Assembly: GCF_028278985.1 (NCBI RefSeq)
Contig: NZ_JANQTA010000029.1
Span: forward strand, 1-38,149
DNA length: 38,149 nucleotides
Direction of reading: 5' to 3'
Origin: Candidatus Nitrosopumilus sp.
GTDB lineage: Archaea; Thermoproteota; Nitrososphaeria; Nitrososphaerales; Nitrosopumilaceae
The position numbers and the translations under genes were made by a program. Shown here piece by piece: positions 24,128 through 32,368 of this stretch (positions are counted from its first letter, which is position 1; each line of letters starts with the position of its first letter). Below the pieces are notes generated by a model. It had not been told where the DNA came from. It saw only the letters and a program-made list of their open reading frames with translations, and did not search any database.

Positions 24128-25059
24128 TTTAATTCCAGATAGATTGGTATTCCTTTTTGACTAGATAAAAGTGCCGCTTCTGCAATTTTTGTAACATTTA
24201 CTGCTTGTTGAGCTGTTACAATATGTTCACCCTTACCATCAATTGCATTAAGGAAACTTTTGATTTCTAATAATAGAGGCTCTTGTTTTTCATTATCTAA
24301 TTTTTTTAATTCATCATTATTCTCTACAGTAATTTCTTGAGTAATAAAATCTGAAGAAATTATTGCATCAGTACAGACTGCATTAAATTTTCTAACTTTT
24401 TTTGGAGTTATCCAATTTGATGTAATAATTGCAACTTTATCATTCTTGTACCCTAACATAATACTTGTAAAATCTTCATGTTCATGTTTTATTTTTCCAG
24501 CTTTGGCAAAAACTACACTTGGCATTTCATCAAACAGCCAGTTTGCAGTATCAATATCATGAACCGATGTATCATAGATAATTCCAACATCTTTAATGTG
24601 TAATGGCATTCTATTTTCTCTATGAAACTCTAACATTACTAATTCACCATAATTTTTTTCTTTAACTAATTTTTTAACAACTCCTACAGCAGGATTGAAT
24701 CTTTCAATATATCCACATGTTAGAATTACTTTATTTTTTTCAGCAAGTTTTGCTAATTCTTCTCCATCTTGCGATTGATATGTTAATGGTTTTTCAACAA
24801 AAACATGTTTTTTTGCTTCTAGCAGTTTCTTTGCAATTTGTGAGTGTGTTGAAGTTGGTGTTACTACAAATGCTGCATCAAATTCTTCAGATTCTAATAA
24901 TTTATCTAATGATGTGTAATGATTTACAGAATATTTTTCTCCGTACTCCTTACTTTTTTCTTCATCAGCATCACAAATGGCTGAAAGTACGCCTAATTCC
25001 GATAAAATTCGTGTATGGTTTTTTCCCCATCCTCCTGTTCCGATTTGAATAATTTTCAT
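24124..25059 (-). CDS. Gfo/Idh/MocA oxidoreductase (WlbA/WbpB-like)
   Basis: The product is 311 aa. The Rossmann motif is IGTGGWGKNHTRIL at the N-terminus; EKPLT (near 93) and the GYIERFNPAV segment (about 115) match the family. The related WlbA/WbpB enzymes oxidise UDP-GlcNAc uronic acid at C3. The neighbouring acetyltransferase supports that assignment, but other sugar dehydrogenases are possible. It ends four bases inside the Trm112-like gene and begins directly after the ilvE stop, so it is part of one compact minus-strand operon. Confidence 0.85.
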   Translation of the reverse strand: MKIIQIGTGGWGKNHTRILSELGVLSAICDADEEKSKEYGEKYSVNHYTSLDKLLESEEFDAAFVVTPTSTHSQIAKKLLEAKKHVFVEKPLTYQSQDGEELAKLAEKNKVILTCGYIERFNPAVGVVKKLVKEKNYGELVMLEFHRENRMPLHIKDVGIIYDTSVHDIDTANWLFDEMPSVVFAKAGKIKHEHEDFTSIMLGYKNDKVAIITSNWITPKKVRKFNAVCTDAIISSDFITQEITVENNDELKKLDNEKQEPLLLEIKSFLNAIDGKGEHIVTAQQAVNVTKIAEAALLSSQKGIPIYLELK

Positions 25060-25977
25060 CTAGTACACCGCTGTTAACCAATGAGTATAGTCATCATTTT
25101 TGTTCATTACTATGTCTGTATACTCACTCATCATCTTTTTTGTTATATCTCCTGGTTTTCCGTTTCCAATCTTTTTTGAATCCGTTGAAATTATTGGAGT
25201 TATTTCTGCAGCTGTTCCAGTAAGAAATATCTCATCAGAAATAATTAATTCACTTCTTGTAATGTCTCTTTCAACTACTTCGATATCCAAATCATTTGCA
25301 ATTTTTATGATTGCATCTCTTGTAATCCCATCTAGTGCTGATGAGGCTAATGTGGGCGTTGCCAATTGACCATTTCTGACAATGAAAATATTTTCTCCTG
25401 GAGCCTCACTAACGTTTCCATTATGATCAAGTAAGATTGCTTCATCCACTCCGTTACGTTTTGCCTCTTGTGTGGCAATAATAGAATTGAGATAATTTCC
25501 ACCCATTTTTGCTTGAGGAGGTGTAGACATGTCAGAGAATTTTCTCCAGGATACTACTCCTGCAGTAATCCCATTTTTGTTAAACAAATCTCCAAAAGGA
25601 AATGTGAAAATAGCAACATTTGTTGGCGCTTTTTCAGTTACATGAAGATTAATCCCATAATCTCCCACAAAATAAAATGGTCTAATGTAACAGGATTTTT
25701 TTATTTTATTTTTTTTACAAATTCCTGTAATGGCATTAGAAATTTCTTCATCTGAAAAATTTAATGAAATATTATAAAATTGACCTGATCTTCTGAACCT
25801 TTTTACATGTTCATCTAGTCTAAAAATGTGAAGATTTTTTCCATTCCAATATCCTCTAATTCCTTCAAAAATTGATGTTCCATAATGAATTGCATGTGTT
25901 GTAATTGGTACGCTTGCTTTTTCTGTTAAAACGTATTTTCCATCATACCAGACATATTTTGATAATGGAAGTTTCAT
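25060..25977 (-). CDS. ilvE: Branched-chain amino acid aminotransferase
   Basis: The product is 305 aa, a class IV PLP enzyme that transfers the amino group between glutamate and leucine, isoleucine or valine. Key places: ITTHAIHYGTSIFEGIRGYW, the PLP-binding K157 in AKMGGNYLNS, and SEAPGENIF (190-197). This is the full family length. Although it lies beside sugar genes, its fold and motifs are not those of the DegT-type aminotransferases used in nucleotide-sugar synthesis. The stop joins the oxidoreductase start without any gap. Confidence 0.95.
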   Translation of the reverse strand: MKLPLSKYVWYDGKYVLTEKASVPITTHAIHYGTSIFEGIRGYWNGKNLHIFRLDEHVKRFRRSGQFYNISLNFSDEEISNAITGICKKNKIKKSCYIRPFYFVGDYGINLHVTEKAPTNVAIFTFPFGDLFNKNGITAGVVSWRKFSDMSTPPQAKMGGNYLNSIIATQEAKRNGVDEAILLDHNGNVSEAPGENIFIVRNGQLATPTLASSALDGITRDAIIKIANDLDIEVVERDITRSELIISDEIFLTGTAAEITPIISTDSKKIGNGKPGDITKKMMSEYTDIVMNKNDDYTHWLTAVY

Positions 25978-26016
25978 AGGTGGATTTTACGATATGTGTA
26001 TTAATCTATTTTCAAT

Positions 26017-27393
26017 CTAATTTCTCTCTGTAATTTTGGGTAGTTCTATTACGAATTTTACTCCTCTATTTTCAAGATTTTGTGCGTAAATTTGGCCTTT
26101 GTGGGCTTCAATTATGTTTCTACAGGTTACTAATCCTAGCCTTGTACCTGTTTGCTTAGTTGTGTATAACGGTTCAAAAATTTGCTCTATTGATTTTTCA
26201 GGAATTCCTGGTCCATCATCTTGGACAGAAATAATATCTTTATTGGTTTCTTCAACGAAATTAATTTTAATTTCTCCTCCTTTTTTATCTAATGCGTGAA
26301 TTGAATTAATGATTAAATTTGTTAACACATTTTGAATTTGAAGTTTGTCACACCAAATTTGATTTTCATATTTCTCATTTTTGATTTTTATGCTATTTGG
26401 AATTTCAATAGATTTTAACGTACCCGAAATAATATCGGACATTTTCACAATCTCTCTTTTTGGTTCTCTGGTTTTTACAAAACCTAAAACTTCATCAACT
26501 TGGTGATTCATCCTTAATATTGCATCTCCCATCATGTCAAAATACTGCTGATTTTCCTTTACCATCTCTGGTTTTTTCAATTTCATAACTTCAATAGCAT
26601 TAACTATTGCTGTTAGTGGATTTCTTAGATCATGAGTGATTCTTGCGGACATTTCGCCTATTGTAGTTAATCGCTCATTTTTTACCAGCTCTTTTTGATA
26701 TTTTTCAATTTCATTATTCATATCAATAATTTTTTGAGAAAGGTTTTTGATTTCTGGGATGTTTGTATCTATTACTTCTGAACTAATTCCAGCACCCATA
26801 TTTTTGAGATTTTTCTCTATCTCTAGAATTGGTTTACTAATTGACCGACTTAATACTACTGCTACAATTATTGAAATTGATGTGATAATTGTTATTATTC
26901 CAATTACATTATAGATTGATTTTTGAATATTCATGTTTATTTCATTCGTAGAATAATCAATTACTAGTATTCCAATTATATCATTTAGCACAATTGGTTT
27001 TGCTGCACGAATCATTGACTCTTTGAACTGCATTTTTTCTTCTTCAGAATTTATCATACCTTGAATGAACTCATCTTCAAAAGTTGTCCCATAATTATAG
27101 TCATAATCTGTCCCATCCGTAAGTAACCTTCCATCTGGAAATAGAATTAACACTTGCAAAATATTTGGATCTTCCTCAAGATTATCTACAATTTCATTTA
27201 GGTGATCTACATCCAAGTGATTCATTGGATTTCTCATCTCACTCTCTGTTAATTGACATAAACTTTTGATTTGAGAAATTGTTGAATCAAATAATTGTTC
27301 ATTAGAAATTCCTAAAATTACTACTGAAGCAATAATTGTAGAAGTAATTAATGGAATAATTGTAATTAAAATAATTCTGTTTGATAATTTCAT
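26017..27393 (-). CDS. Membrane sensor histidine kinase
   Basis: The product is 458 aa: membrane helix 1 (about 7-29), an outer sensor domain (30-160), helix 2 (about 162-182), HAMP (183-235), HisKA with H254 in RITHDLRNPL, and ATPase with N359/N363, DDGPGIP (392-398) and the G2 region. There the usual GTGLGL reads GTRLGL (R418), a change that one base (AGG for GGG) explains and that could weaken ATP binding. It follows the PhnD-like gene with one base between, and a response regulator is divergent from that gene, so the three form a likely signal system. Confidence 0.92.
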   Translation of the reverse strand: MKLSNRIILITIIPLITSTIIASVVILGISNEQLFDSTISQIKSLCQLTESEMRNPMNHLDVDHLNEIVDNLEEDPNILQVLILFPDGRLLTDGTDYDYNYGTTFEDEFIQGMINSEEEKMQFKESMIRAAKPIVLNDIIGILVIDYSTNEINMNIQKSIYNVIGIITIITSISIIVAVVLSRSISKPILEIEKNLKNMGAGISSEVIDTNIPEIKNLSQKIIDMNNEIEKYQKELVKNERLTTIGEMSARITHDLRNPLTAIVNAIEVMKLKKPEMVKENQQYFDMMGDAILRMNHQVDEVLGFVKTREPKREIVKMSDIISGTLKSIEIPNSIKIKNEKYENQIWCDKLQIQNVLTNLIINSIHALDKKGGEIKINFVEETNKDIISVQDDGPGIPEKSIEQIFEPLYTTKQTGTRLGLVTCRNIIEAHKGQIYAQNLENRGVKFVIELPKITERN

Positions 27394-27394
27394 T

Positions 27395-28333
27395 CTAATT
27401 TATCATTTCCAACAATCTTGTAATTGGCACAATATCTTTTTCATGATCTATTTCAGAAAATTTTGATGTACGTGAAATTTTTTCTAGAATTTCTTTTCCA
27501 TGCTCACTATCATTCATTTCTAAAAGAATTTCTTTAATTTTTAATTTTGACTCCATTTCTGATTTGATTAAAACTAATTGCCTTGGTATTGAATCAGTTG
27601 CTTCAATTATTTTCAACTCTTTTTGAATATTGTATGGTGTATCTTTAAAATCTAAATTGGATAGGACTCCTAGGTCTCCCCTTCCTTCCAAAACCCAAAT
27701 TGGTGTATTTTCATCATCATCACTAAAAATATGGTCGATATTATCCGATTCAATACTGTATCCAGAATTTTCTAAATGAGTTAATGGTAATAGGTACCCT
27801 GAAGTAGATTCCTTATCTTCAAAAACAATTGTTTTTCCTTCCAAGTCATCAAAAGTAATTTCTGAATCAATTGGAACTATGAAAACAGAATGATAATCTC
27901 TTTCTCCTTCTTTCCATGATAGCAATAATGATTCCATGTTGGTCTGTTCTGCGACCTTCATTCCAATTAAAGGACTGTCAAAGAATACATCCATGACACG
28001 CTGATTAACCATCTCTTCTTCAGATGGAGAAATATGTACTACTCCTTTGTAGATCTTTTCATCTGAGCTAAGCTTTTCTGCAAGATAGTTTGCTAGAGGT
28101 AAGTATCTTTTTGTCATCTTTACAGAATCTCTATGAATTGTTCCTATTGTGATGGTTTCATCATATTCTAAATTTTCTTCTTGAATTATTTCTTCTATTT
28201 CTTGAACAGGCGATTCCACAGATGGTGTATTTGGCAATTCAGACGATGTTACAGATGAATCATTTGAGGTAATCACTAAAATTCCTATACCTATCCCAAT
28301 TCCTAAAATTGCTAAAATTATTGGGATTTTCAT
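27395..28333 (-). CDS. PhnD-like periplasmic-type binding protein
   Basis: The product is 312 aa. An N-terminal hydrophobic helix (5-22) anchors or exports it; a Ser/Pro/Glu linker follows. The rest matches phosphate/phosphonate ABC binding proteins: ITIGTIHRDSVKMTKRYLPLANYLAEKL, DVFFDSPLIGMKVAEQ, FDDLEGKTIVFEDKESTSGYLLP. No ABC permease or ATPase is nearby; instead a membrane kinase is co-transcribed. It is thus probably a ligand sensor for the kinase rather than a transport protein. The ligand (phosphonate, phosphite or another small oxyanion) cannot be told. Confidence 0.88.
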   Translation of the reverse strand: MKIPIILAILGIGIGIGILVITSNDSSVTSSELPNTPSVESPVQEIEEIIQEENLEYDETITIGTIHRDSVKMTKRYLPLANYLAEKLSSDEKIYKGVVHISPSEEEMVNQRVMDVFFDSPLIGMKVAEQTNMESLLLSWKEGERDYHSVFIVPIDSEITFDDLEGKTIVFEDKESTSGYLLPLTHLENSGYSIESDNIDHIFSDDDENTPIWVLEGRGDLGVLSNLDFKDTPYNIQKELKIIEATDSIPRQLVLIKSEMESKLKIKEILLEMNDSEHGKEILEKISRTSKFSEIDHEKDIVPITRLLEMIN

Positions 28334-28354
28334 TTATTTTCACAAACACATAAG

Positions 28355-28367
28355 GTATTAAAAATAC
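28355..28367. promoter_or_regulatory. Palindromic TATA-like box between divergent sensor operon and regulator
   Basis: GTATT-AAA-AATAC is a perfect dyad. Its centre is about 28 bp from the PhnD-like ATG (minus) and about 24 bp from the response-regulator ATG (plus), the correct range for TATA boxes of leaderless mRNAs on both sides. Confidence 0.5.
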
Positions 28368-28384
28368 TTCTTGGTAATTCCTAT

Positions 28385-28765
28385 ATGTCAATTACTGCAA
28401 TAATTGCAGAAGATGATCAAACCAATCTAGAATTATTTGCTGAATTACTTGAACTAAAAGGCATTAAAATATTAAAAAAAATTTTTAATGGAAAAGAGGC
28501 TGTTGCTGCTTTTGAATCCCATCGACCTGATGTGGTATTTTTAGATGTAATGATGCCTGATTATGATGGATTATACGCATTAGAAGAAATCAGAAAAATT
28601 GATCCTAATTCCAAAATTGTAATGGTTACTGCTGACACTTCAGAAGAAACTGAATCTATTTTTGAAAAATTGACTCCATCTGCCATAATCCATAAACCAT
28701 ATGATCTTTATTCAATCCTTCATATTCTAGAAATTAAATTAGATTTGAAAGTCTTGAATGATTAA
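28385..28765 (+). CDS. Single-domain response regulator (CheY-like)
   Basis: The product is 126 aa and is only a receiver domain. The acidic pocket (E9, D10, D11), phospho-acceptor D54 in VVFLDVMMPDYDG, T82 and K104 are all in place. There is no output domain, so it must act by binding another protein, as is common in archaea. It is divergent from the PhnD-like and kinase genes across 51 bp, which makes it the probable partner of that kinase. The next gene is convergent with it, six bases away. Confidence 0.92.
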   Translation: MSITAIIAEDDQTNLELFAELLELKGIKILKKIFNGKEAVAAFESHRPDVVFLDVMMPDYDGLYALEEIRKIDPNSKIVMVTADTSEETESIFEKLTPSAIIHKPYDLYSILHILEIKLDLKVLND

Positions 28766-28771
28766 GGCAAA

Positions 28772-29377
28772 TTAATTTTTTGACCATCCTTCTTTTGGAA
28801 ATTTCATTCCTGCAACTCTAGTTGTAAGATCTTCTGCATTTGCAAATTTCTTTACAGTATCCCATTCTTCTTCAATCACTTTTGCAATGCTTTCAGGTAC
28901 ATCTTCTTTCCAAGATGTCTCATTTCCTTGTGCAGCCGCGTATAGTTTTTCTTTAACTGATGCCGCAGATAATGCTCTTCGTTCTCCAACCCTGGGTTTT
29001 AATCTGTAAATCTTTAACATCACTCCTTCTGCTTTATCCCCAGTGTAAGAGAAAAACTCCCCTTCAACATTTCGTAAAATCTGTTTTCTTAATTCCCAAG
29101 ATTTTGGAGCTAATAATGGAGGAATGTATTTTTTGAATGGAGCAAAAAATGCATAATCCTCTGTAATTTTGATAGAATCCCCAAATACTGATCTTAACAT
29201 TTTCTTCCTAGATGCAAAATTAAACGGGAAACTCTTACTGTTGATTTCTTTTTCCCCATTCTTGAAAACTACGGGCATTACTTTGACAACATCTGCTTCT
29301 TTAACTAAATCTGAAATAATTTCTACATGTGCATTAGTTACTGGATTAAGATGTGCAAGATATAGTGCTGTGATCAA
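28772..29377 (-). CDS. Cytidylyltransferase-fold nucleotidyltransferase
   Basis: The product is 201 aa. The N-terminal strand ends in AHLNPVTNAHVEII, a variant of the (H/T)xGH nucleotide-binding motif of the NMN/pantetheine-phosphate adenylyltransferase superfamily, with Ala for Gly. The C-terminal ALSAASVKEKLYAA lies where the ISSTxIR motif is expected. The start is TTG: a stop codon directly precedes it and a TATA-like GAAATATGAG lies about 25 bp upstream. The substrate is not clear; because both motifs differ from the usual forms, it may act on an unusual one. Confidence 0.75.
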   Translation of the reverse strand: MITALYLAHLNPVTNAHVEIISDLVKEADVVKVMPVVFKNGEKEINSKSFPFNFASRKKMLRSVFGDSIKITEDYAFFAPFKKYIPPLLAPKSWELRKQILRNVEGEFFSYTGDKAEGVMLKIYRLKPRVGERRALSAASVKEKLYAAAQGNETSWKEDVPESIAKVIEEEWDTVKKFANAEDLTTRVAGMKFPKEGWSKN

Positions 29378-29425
29378 TTACAATTACTAAAAAAATCTCA
29401 TATTTCAATGATTGATTTTTGAATT

Positions 29426-30271
29426 CTATCCGTATGATTCGTATTTGACTTCGAAACTACCATCTTCACGTTTGTCATGTTCTGTAACAAATCCTTTTGG
29501 TTTCAAAAAGTCCATTACACCATCAATAGTTCCTTGCCATCCACAAACATAGAAAATTGTATTTTCTTTAGTGATCTTTTCTCCAACAAGCTCTTCTAAT
29601 GGAGACATTCCGTTATCTCTTGGTCTAAGGAATGTTTCAACTCTGCCTACTTGACCTGCCCATGATCTGTTAAACCATTCTTGTGGTCTACTAATTGCTG
29701 CTCTGTATCGGAAATTCCATTCATCTTTACCTCTTGCAATACTTTCATTTTCAAGATTTGTTAAAAGATCCTTGTAACTTAATTCATCAACATAACTTGC
29801 TCCGTGTAAGACTACGATCTCTCTCTTATCTCCAACATCGTGAAGATGTTGTGCAAAACTTACGAATGGAGCTAAACCGGTACCTCCACCAATACATACA
29901 ATTCTTCTGTTATCTTTTTCTCCATTTGGTAATTCATCATTTATCAGCAGTGCTCTACCTGTTGGTTTTAACCATAAAATTTCGTCACCTTCTTTTGTAT
30001 TGAATAGTTGTGTTGTCAATCTTCCAGGAAGTGGTTTTCTTACCCATCTAATTACTAATTCAACATAATCTCTATTTTCTGGATGTGATGCAATTGAATA
30101 TGCTCTTCTAACAATTTTTCCTCCTTCGTTTGGATTTGGTAATCCTAATGTGATAAATTGTCCTGCTTTGTATTCTGGAACTTCTCCTTCTTTTGGAACT
30201 AATCTAATAATAACAAGATCTTCTTTTAACAATTGAACATATGTCACTGTTGCCTTGTTGTCTACTACCAT
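29426..30271 (-). CDS. Ferredoxin-NADP reductase-like FAD oxidoreductase
   Basis: The product is 281 aa. FAD domain: AGQFITLGL and the RAYSIAS flavin-binding motif (near 60), with GRLTTQLF after it. NAD(P) domain: IVCIGGGTGLAPFVSFAQ (about 125), and FYVCGWQGTIDGVMDFLKPKGF near the end. It very likely moves electrons between NADP(H) and ferredoxin, and the two ferredoxins at 14.9-16.1 kb are possible partners. A TATA-like AATATATTTAACC lies about 30 bp before the ATG, so it has a leader of only a few bases. It seems to be a single-gene unit. Confidence 0.9.
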   Translation of the reverse strand: MVVDNKATVTYVQLLKEDLVIIRLVPKEGEVPEYKAGQFITLGLPNPNEGGKIVRRAYSIASHPENRDYVELVIRWVRKPLPGRLTTQLFNTKEGDEILWLKPTGRALLINDELPNGEKDNRRIVCIGGGTGLAPFVSFAQHLHDVGDKREIVVLHGASYVDELSYKDLLTNLENESIARGKDEWNFRYRAAISRPQEWFNRSWAGQVGRVETFLRPRDNGMSPLEELVGEKITKENTIFYVCGWQGTIDGVMDFLKPKGFVTEHDKREDGSFEVKYESYG

Positions 30272-30395
30272 AACGATACAACAACCATTCTGGAGGTTAA
30301 ATATATTGTGTTAATTTTAAAAGTAGATTTTCAATATCACCGCTAAACGTTAATAACCAATTTGAAAAGTCTTAATCAATCAGTATTCTGATTAT

Positions 30396-30469
30396 GGGCC
30401 GGTCGTCTAGTCTGGTAGGATAGGTGCATGGCATGCATCGGATCAAGGGTTCAAATCCCTTCCGGTCCA
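30396..30469 (+). tRNA. tRNA-Ala (anticodon GGC)
   Basis: A 74-base cloverleaf with acceptor GGGCCGG/CCGGTCC, anticodon stem GGTGC/GCATC around the loop ATGGCAT, T arm AAGGG-TTCAAAT-CCCTT and discriminator A. The G3:U70 pair, the main identity mark of tRNA-Ala, is present. CCA is not encoded and there is no intron. Its last base touches the end of the HEAT-repeat gene. Confidence 0.95.
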
Positions 30470-31006
30470 CTAATTTTTTAATTGTAAAATTAAATTTTCA
30501 ATTTCTATATCATTTTCAGTGATAATTTTGTCAATTTGTTCTTCTTTTATTGGAATTTTAAGATCTATAATTGCTTGAACTGCACTTTTTCTAACTTCTA
30601 AATTTTGATCATTAATTGATTTTAAAAAAATTTCTCTTTCATCTTTAGCTTTTAGAAAATTTAGTGCACCAATTGCACATGTTCTCACCATAGAACGTTC
30701 ATCCCCAACAAGTTTGATAATTTCTGGAATCGCATCTACTTCATTTCTGTTTGCTAAAACAAGTAAAGAAAAACCTCTGATGTTTTTACTTGCAGATTTT
30801 AAATTCTTTATCAAAAAATTTGAAATTTTATTTTTGTTTAATACAAGTGAACTAAATGCTTCTCCTCTGACTTGAATGTCATCATCATCTAATTTTGAAA
30901 TAATTTTATCTAAAATTTCTGGCTCATTTGCTGATTCTAATTTTTCTAAGATTTGGATTTTTTCTTCACTACTTCCATTTTCTAAAACTTGGGCAATATT
31001 TTCCAA
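30470..31006 (-). CDS. HEAT-repeat protein
   Basis: The product is 178 aa, made of about five helical pairs with the HEAT pattern (DDDIQVRGEAFSSLVLN, SASKNIRGFSLLVLANR, DERSMVRTCAIGALNFLK, DQNLEVRKSAVQAIIDLK). Such repeats form a curved scaffold for protein binding. There is no signal peptide. The start is a TTG at 31006, because the frame has no ATG near; a TATA-like TAATATTAAC lies about 30 bp upstream. The partner is unknown. Confidence 0.82.
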   Translation of the reverse strand: MENIAQVLENGSSEEKIQILEKLESANEPEILDKIISKLDDDDIQVRGEAFSSLVLNKNKISNFLIKNLKSASKNIRGFSLLVLANRNEVDAIPEIIKLVGDERSMVRTCAIGALNFLKAKDEREIFLKSINDQNLEVRKSAVQAIIDLKIPIKEEQIDKIITENDIEIENLILQLKN

Positions 31007-31086
31007 TTATGAATAAAATCATCTTTTCTAGTTAATATTAGTTCAAATTTTTCATTTTTTTTTAATTGATTCACAAAAATCCTTTT

Positions 31087-31100
31087 TAGCTTTAAATTAT
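31087..31100 (+). promoter_or_regulatory. Promoter of the Alba gene
   Basis: TAGCTTTAAATTAT begins 34 bp before the ATG at 31121, the same distance and nearly the same sequence as in the two ferredoxin promoters. All three drive genes expected to be highly expressed. Confidence 0.7.
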
Positions 31101-31120
31101 CCTTAAATACCAAATTTTTC

Positions 31121-31408
31121 ATGTCAACCGAAGCAAGAGACACCATATTCATTGGTAAGAAACCATTGATGGCATATGTTACATCAACATTAATTCAATT
31201 GGCAAACTTACCAGCCGTCAACATCAAAGCTAGAGGACTCAGCATTGGACGTGCTGTAGACGTAGCTCAAATCATTGCACGCAAAACAGAAAATGCCGGT
31301 TACTCTATCGGAAATATTAGAATTGGCTCAGAATCTTTAGAGTCACAAGACGGTAGAACCAGAAACGTTTCAACAATAGAAATTGAAGTAAAGAGAAACG
31401 CAGGATAA
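31121..31408 (+). CDS. albA: Alba chromatin protein
   Basis: The product is 95 aa, the normal length. Alba dimers coat DNA and RNA and shape the archaeal chromosome. The typical sequence is present: DTIFIGKKPLMAYVTSTLIQL, then the basic KARGLSIGRAVDVAQII and the hairpin loop with RTRNVSTIEIEV. The Lys in IGKKP corresponds to the one acetylated in Sulfolobus Alba. A short leaderless mRNA is likely. Confidence 0.95.
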   Translation: MSTEARDTIFIGKKPLMAYVTSTLIQLANLPAVNIKARGLSIGRAVDVAQIIARKTENAGYSIGNIRIGSESLESQDGRTRNVSTIEIEVKRNAG

Positions 31409-31433
31409 CTGCACTTTACTTGAAATTTTTTAT

Positions 31434-32300
31434 TTATTCTCTTTTTGTAAATCCATACTTCTTTTCCATTTTTCTAAACTTTGATAACTCAACAAGATCA
31501 TTGAACTGATCAAAGTTTACAACTTTTTGTTTGGATTTTGTTGTTGTTCCAGATTTCTTTAGTTCTGTAAGTATGTTCATTGTTGCAAATGTATTTGCAT
31601 AGAGTACTGACAATGGATAGAGAATTATGTTAAAACCCATTTTGTTCAGTGTATCTGCAGAACTTAATGGAGTTGCTCCACCTTCTATCATATTTGCAAC
31701 AAGTGGTGCATTGATTTCTTTTCCAATCTTTTTCATTTCTGTAATTGATCTTGGGGCTTCAACAAAAACTGCATCTGCACCAGTTTTTTTATTCTGTTTT
31801 CCTCTTTCAATAGCTGCATCTAACCCTTCTGTTGCCCTTGCGTCAGTTCTTGCAACAATAATGAAATCCTTGTTTTCTCTAGCATCAATTGCAGCAGATA
31901 ATTTTTCAGTGTATTCTTCTTGAGAAATAACTTCTTTACCTTGCATATGTCCACATCTTTTTGGCCATCTCTGATCTTCTAGGAAAATTCCTGATGCGCC
32001 CGCTGTTTCTAATTCTTTAACTAATTTCCAAACACTTAGGGCATTTCCATATCCTGTATCTGAATCAACAATTACCGGTACTGAAACTGCTCTGCAAATT
32101 CTTCTTGCATTATCTACAGTTTCTGTTGCTCCAATGAATCCATAGTCTGGCATTCCAAATAATGTTGCAGAAGTTCCATATCCTGTCTGAAACATTGCTT
32201 CAAATCCTACTTTTTGAGCAATTTTTGCTCCTAAAGCATCATAAACTCCAGGTATTACTAGAGGTTTTTTTGATTTTAACATTTTTTTTAAATTTTTCAT
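31434..32300 (-). CDS. Isocitrate lyase/PEP mutase family enzyme
   Basis: The product is 288 aa. It has the fold motifs PGVYDALGAKIAQKVGFEAM, VIVDSDTGYG (metal-binding Asp residues), IFLEDQRWPKRCGHMQGK (with the KRCGH active-site loop) and IVARTDARA. The family includes methylisocitrate lyase, oxaloacetate decarboxylase and PEP mutase. The KRCGH loop is that of lyases; PEP mutase has another sequence there. A TATA-like CATAAATAATTC lies about 25 bp before the ATG. A role in organic-acid metabolism beside the succinate dehydrogenase operon is plausible. Confidence 0.85.
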   Translation of the reverse strand: MKNLKKMLKSKKPLVIPGVYDALGAKIAQKVGFEAMFQTGYGTSATLFGMPDYGFIGATETVDNARRICRAVSVPVIVDSDTGYGNALSVWKLVKELETAGASGIFLEDQRWPKRCGHMQGKEVISQEEYTEKLSAAIDARENKDFIIVARTDARATEGLDAAIERGKQNKKTGADAVFVEAPRSITEMKKIGKEINAPLVANMIEGGATPLSSADTLNKMGFNIILYPLSVLYANTFATMNILTELKKSGTTTKSKQKVVNFDQFNDLVELSKFRKMEKKYGFTKRE

Positions 32301-32336
32301 GGTACTTTTCCTTGACTGAATTATTTATGATTTTAA

Positions 32337-32368
32337 GACTGAGTGAAATTTCTTCTAAAGTCTCAGTC
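32337..32368 (-). terminator. 7-bp inverted repeat over the end of the PadR gene
   Basis: GACTGAG (32337-32343) and CTCAGTC (32362-32368) flank an 18-base loop and include the PadR stop codon. It may end the PadR transcript or act as a site upstream of the lyase gene. Confidence 0.35.

Noticed and set aside
25060-25977. ilvE product as the missing aminotransferase of the diacetamido sugar pathway
   Set aside because: Its motifs are those of class IV branched-chain enzymes, not of DegT-type sugar aminotransferases.
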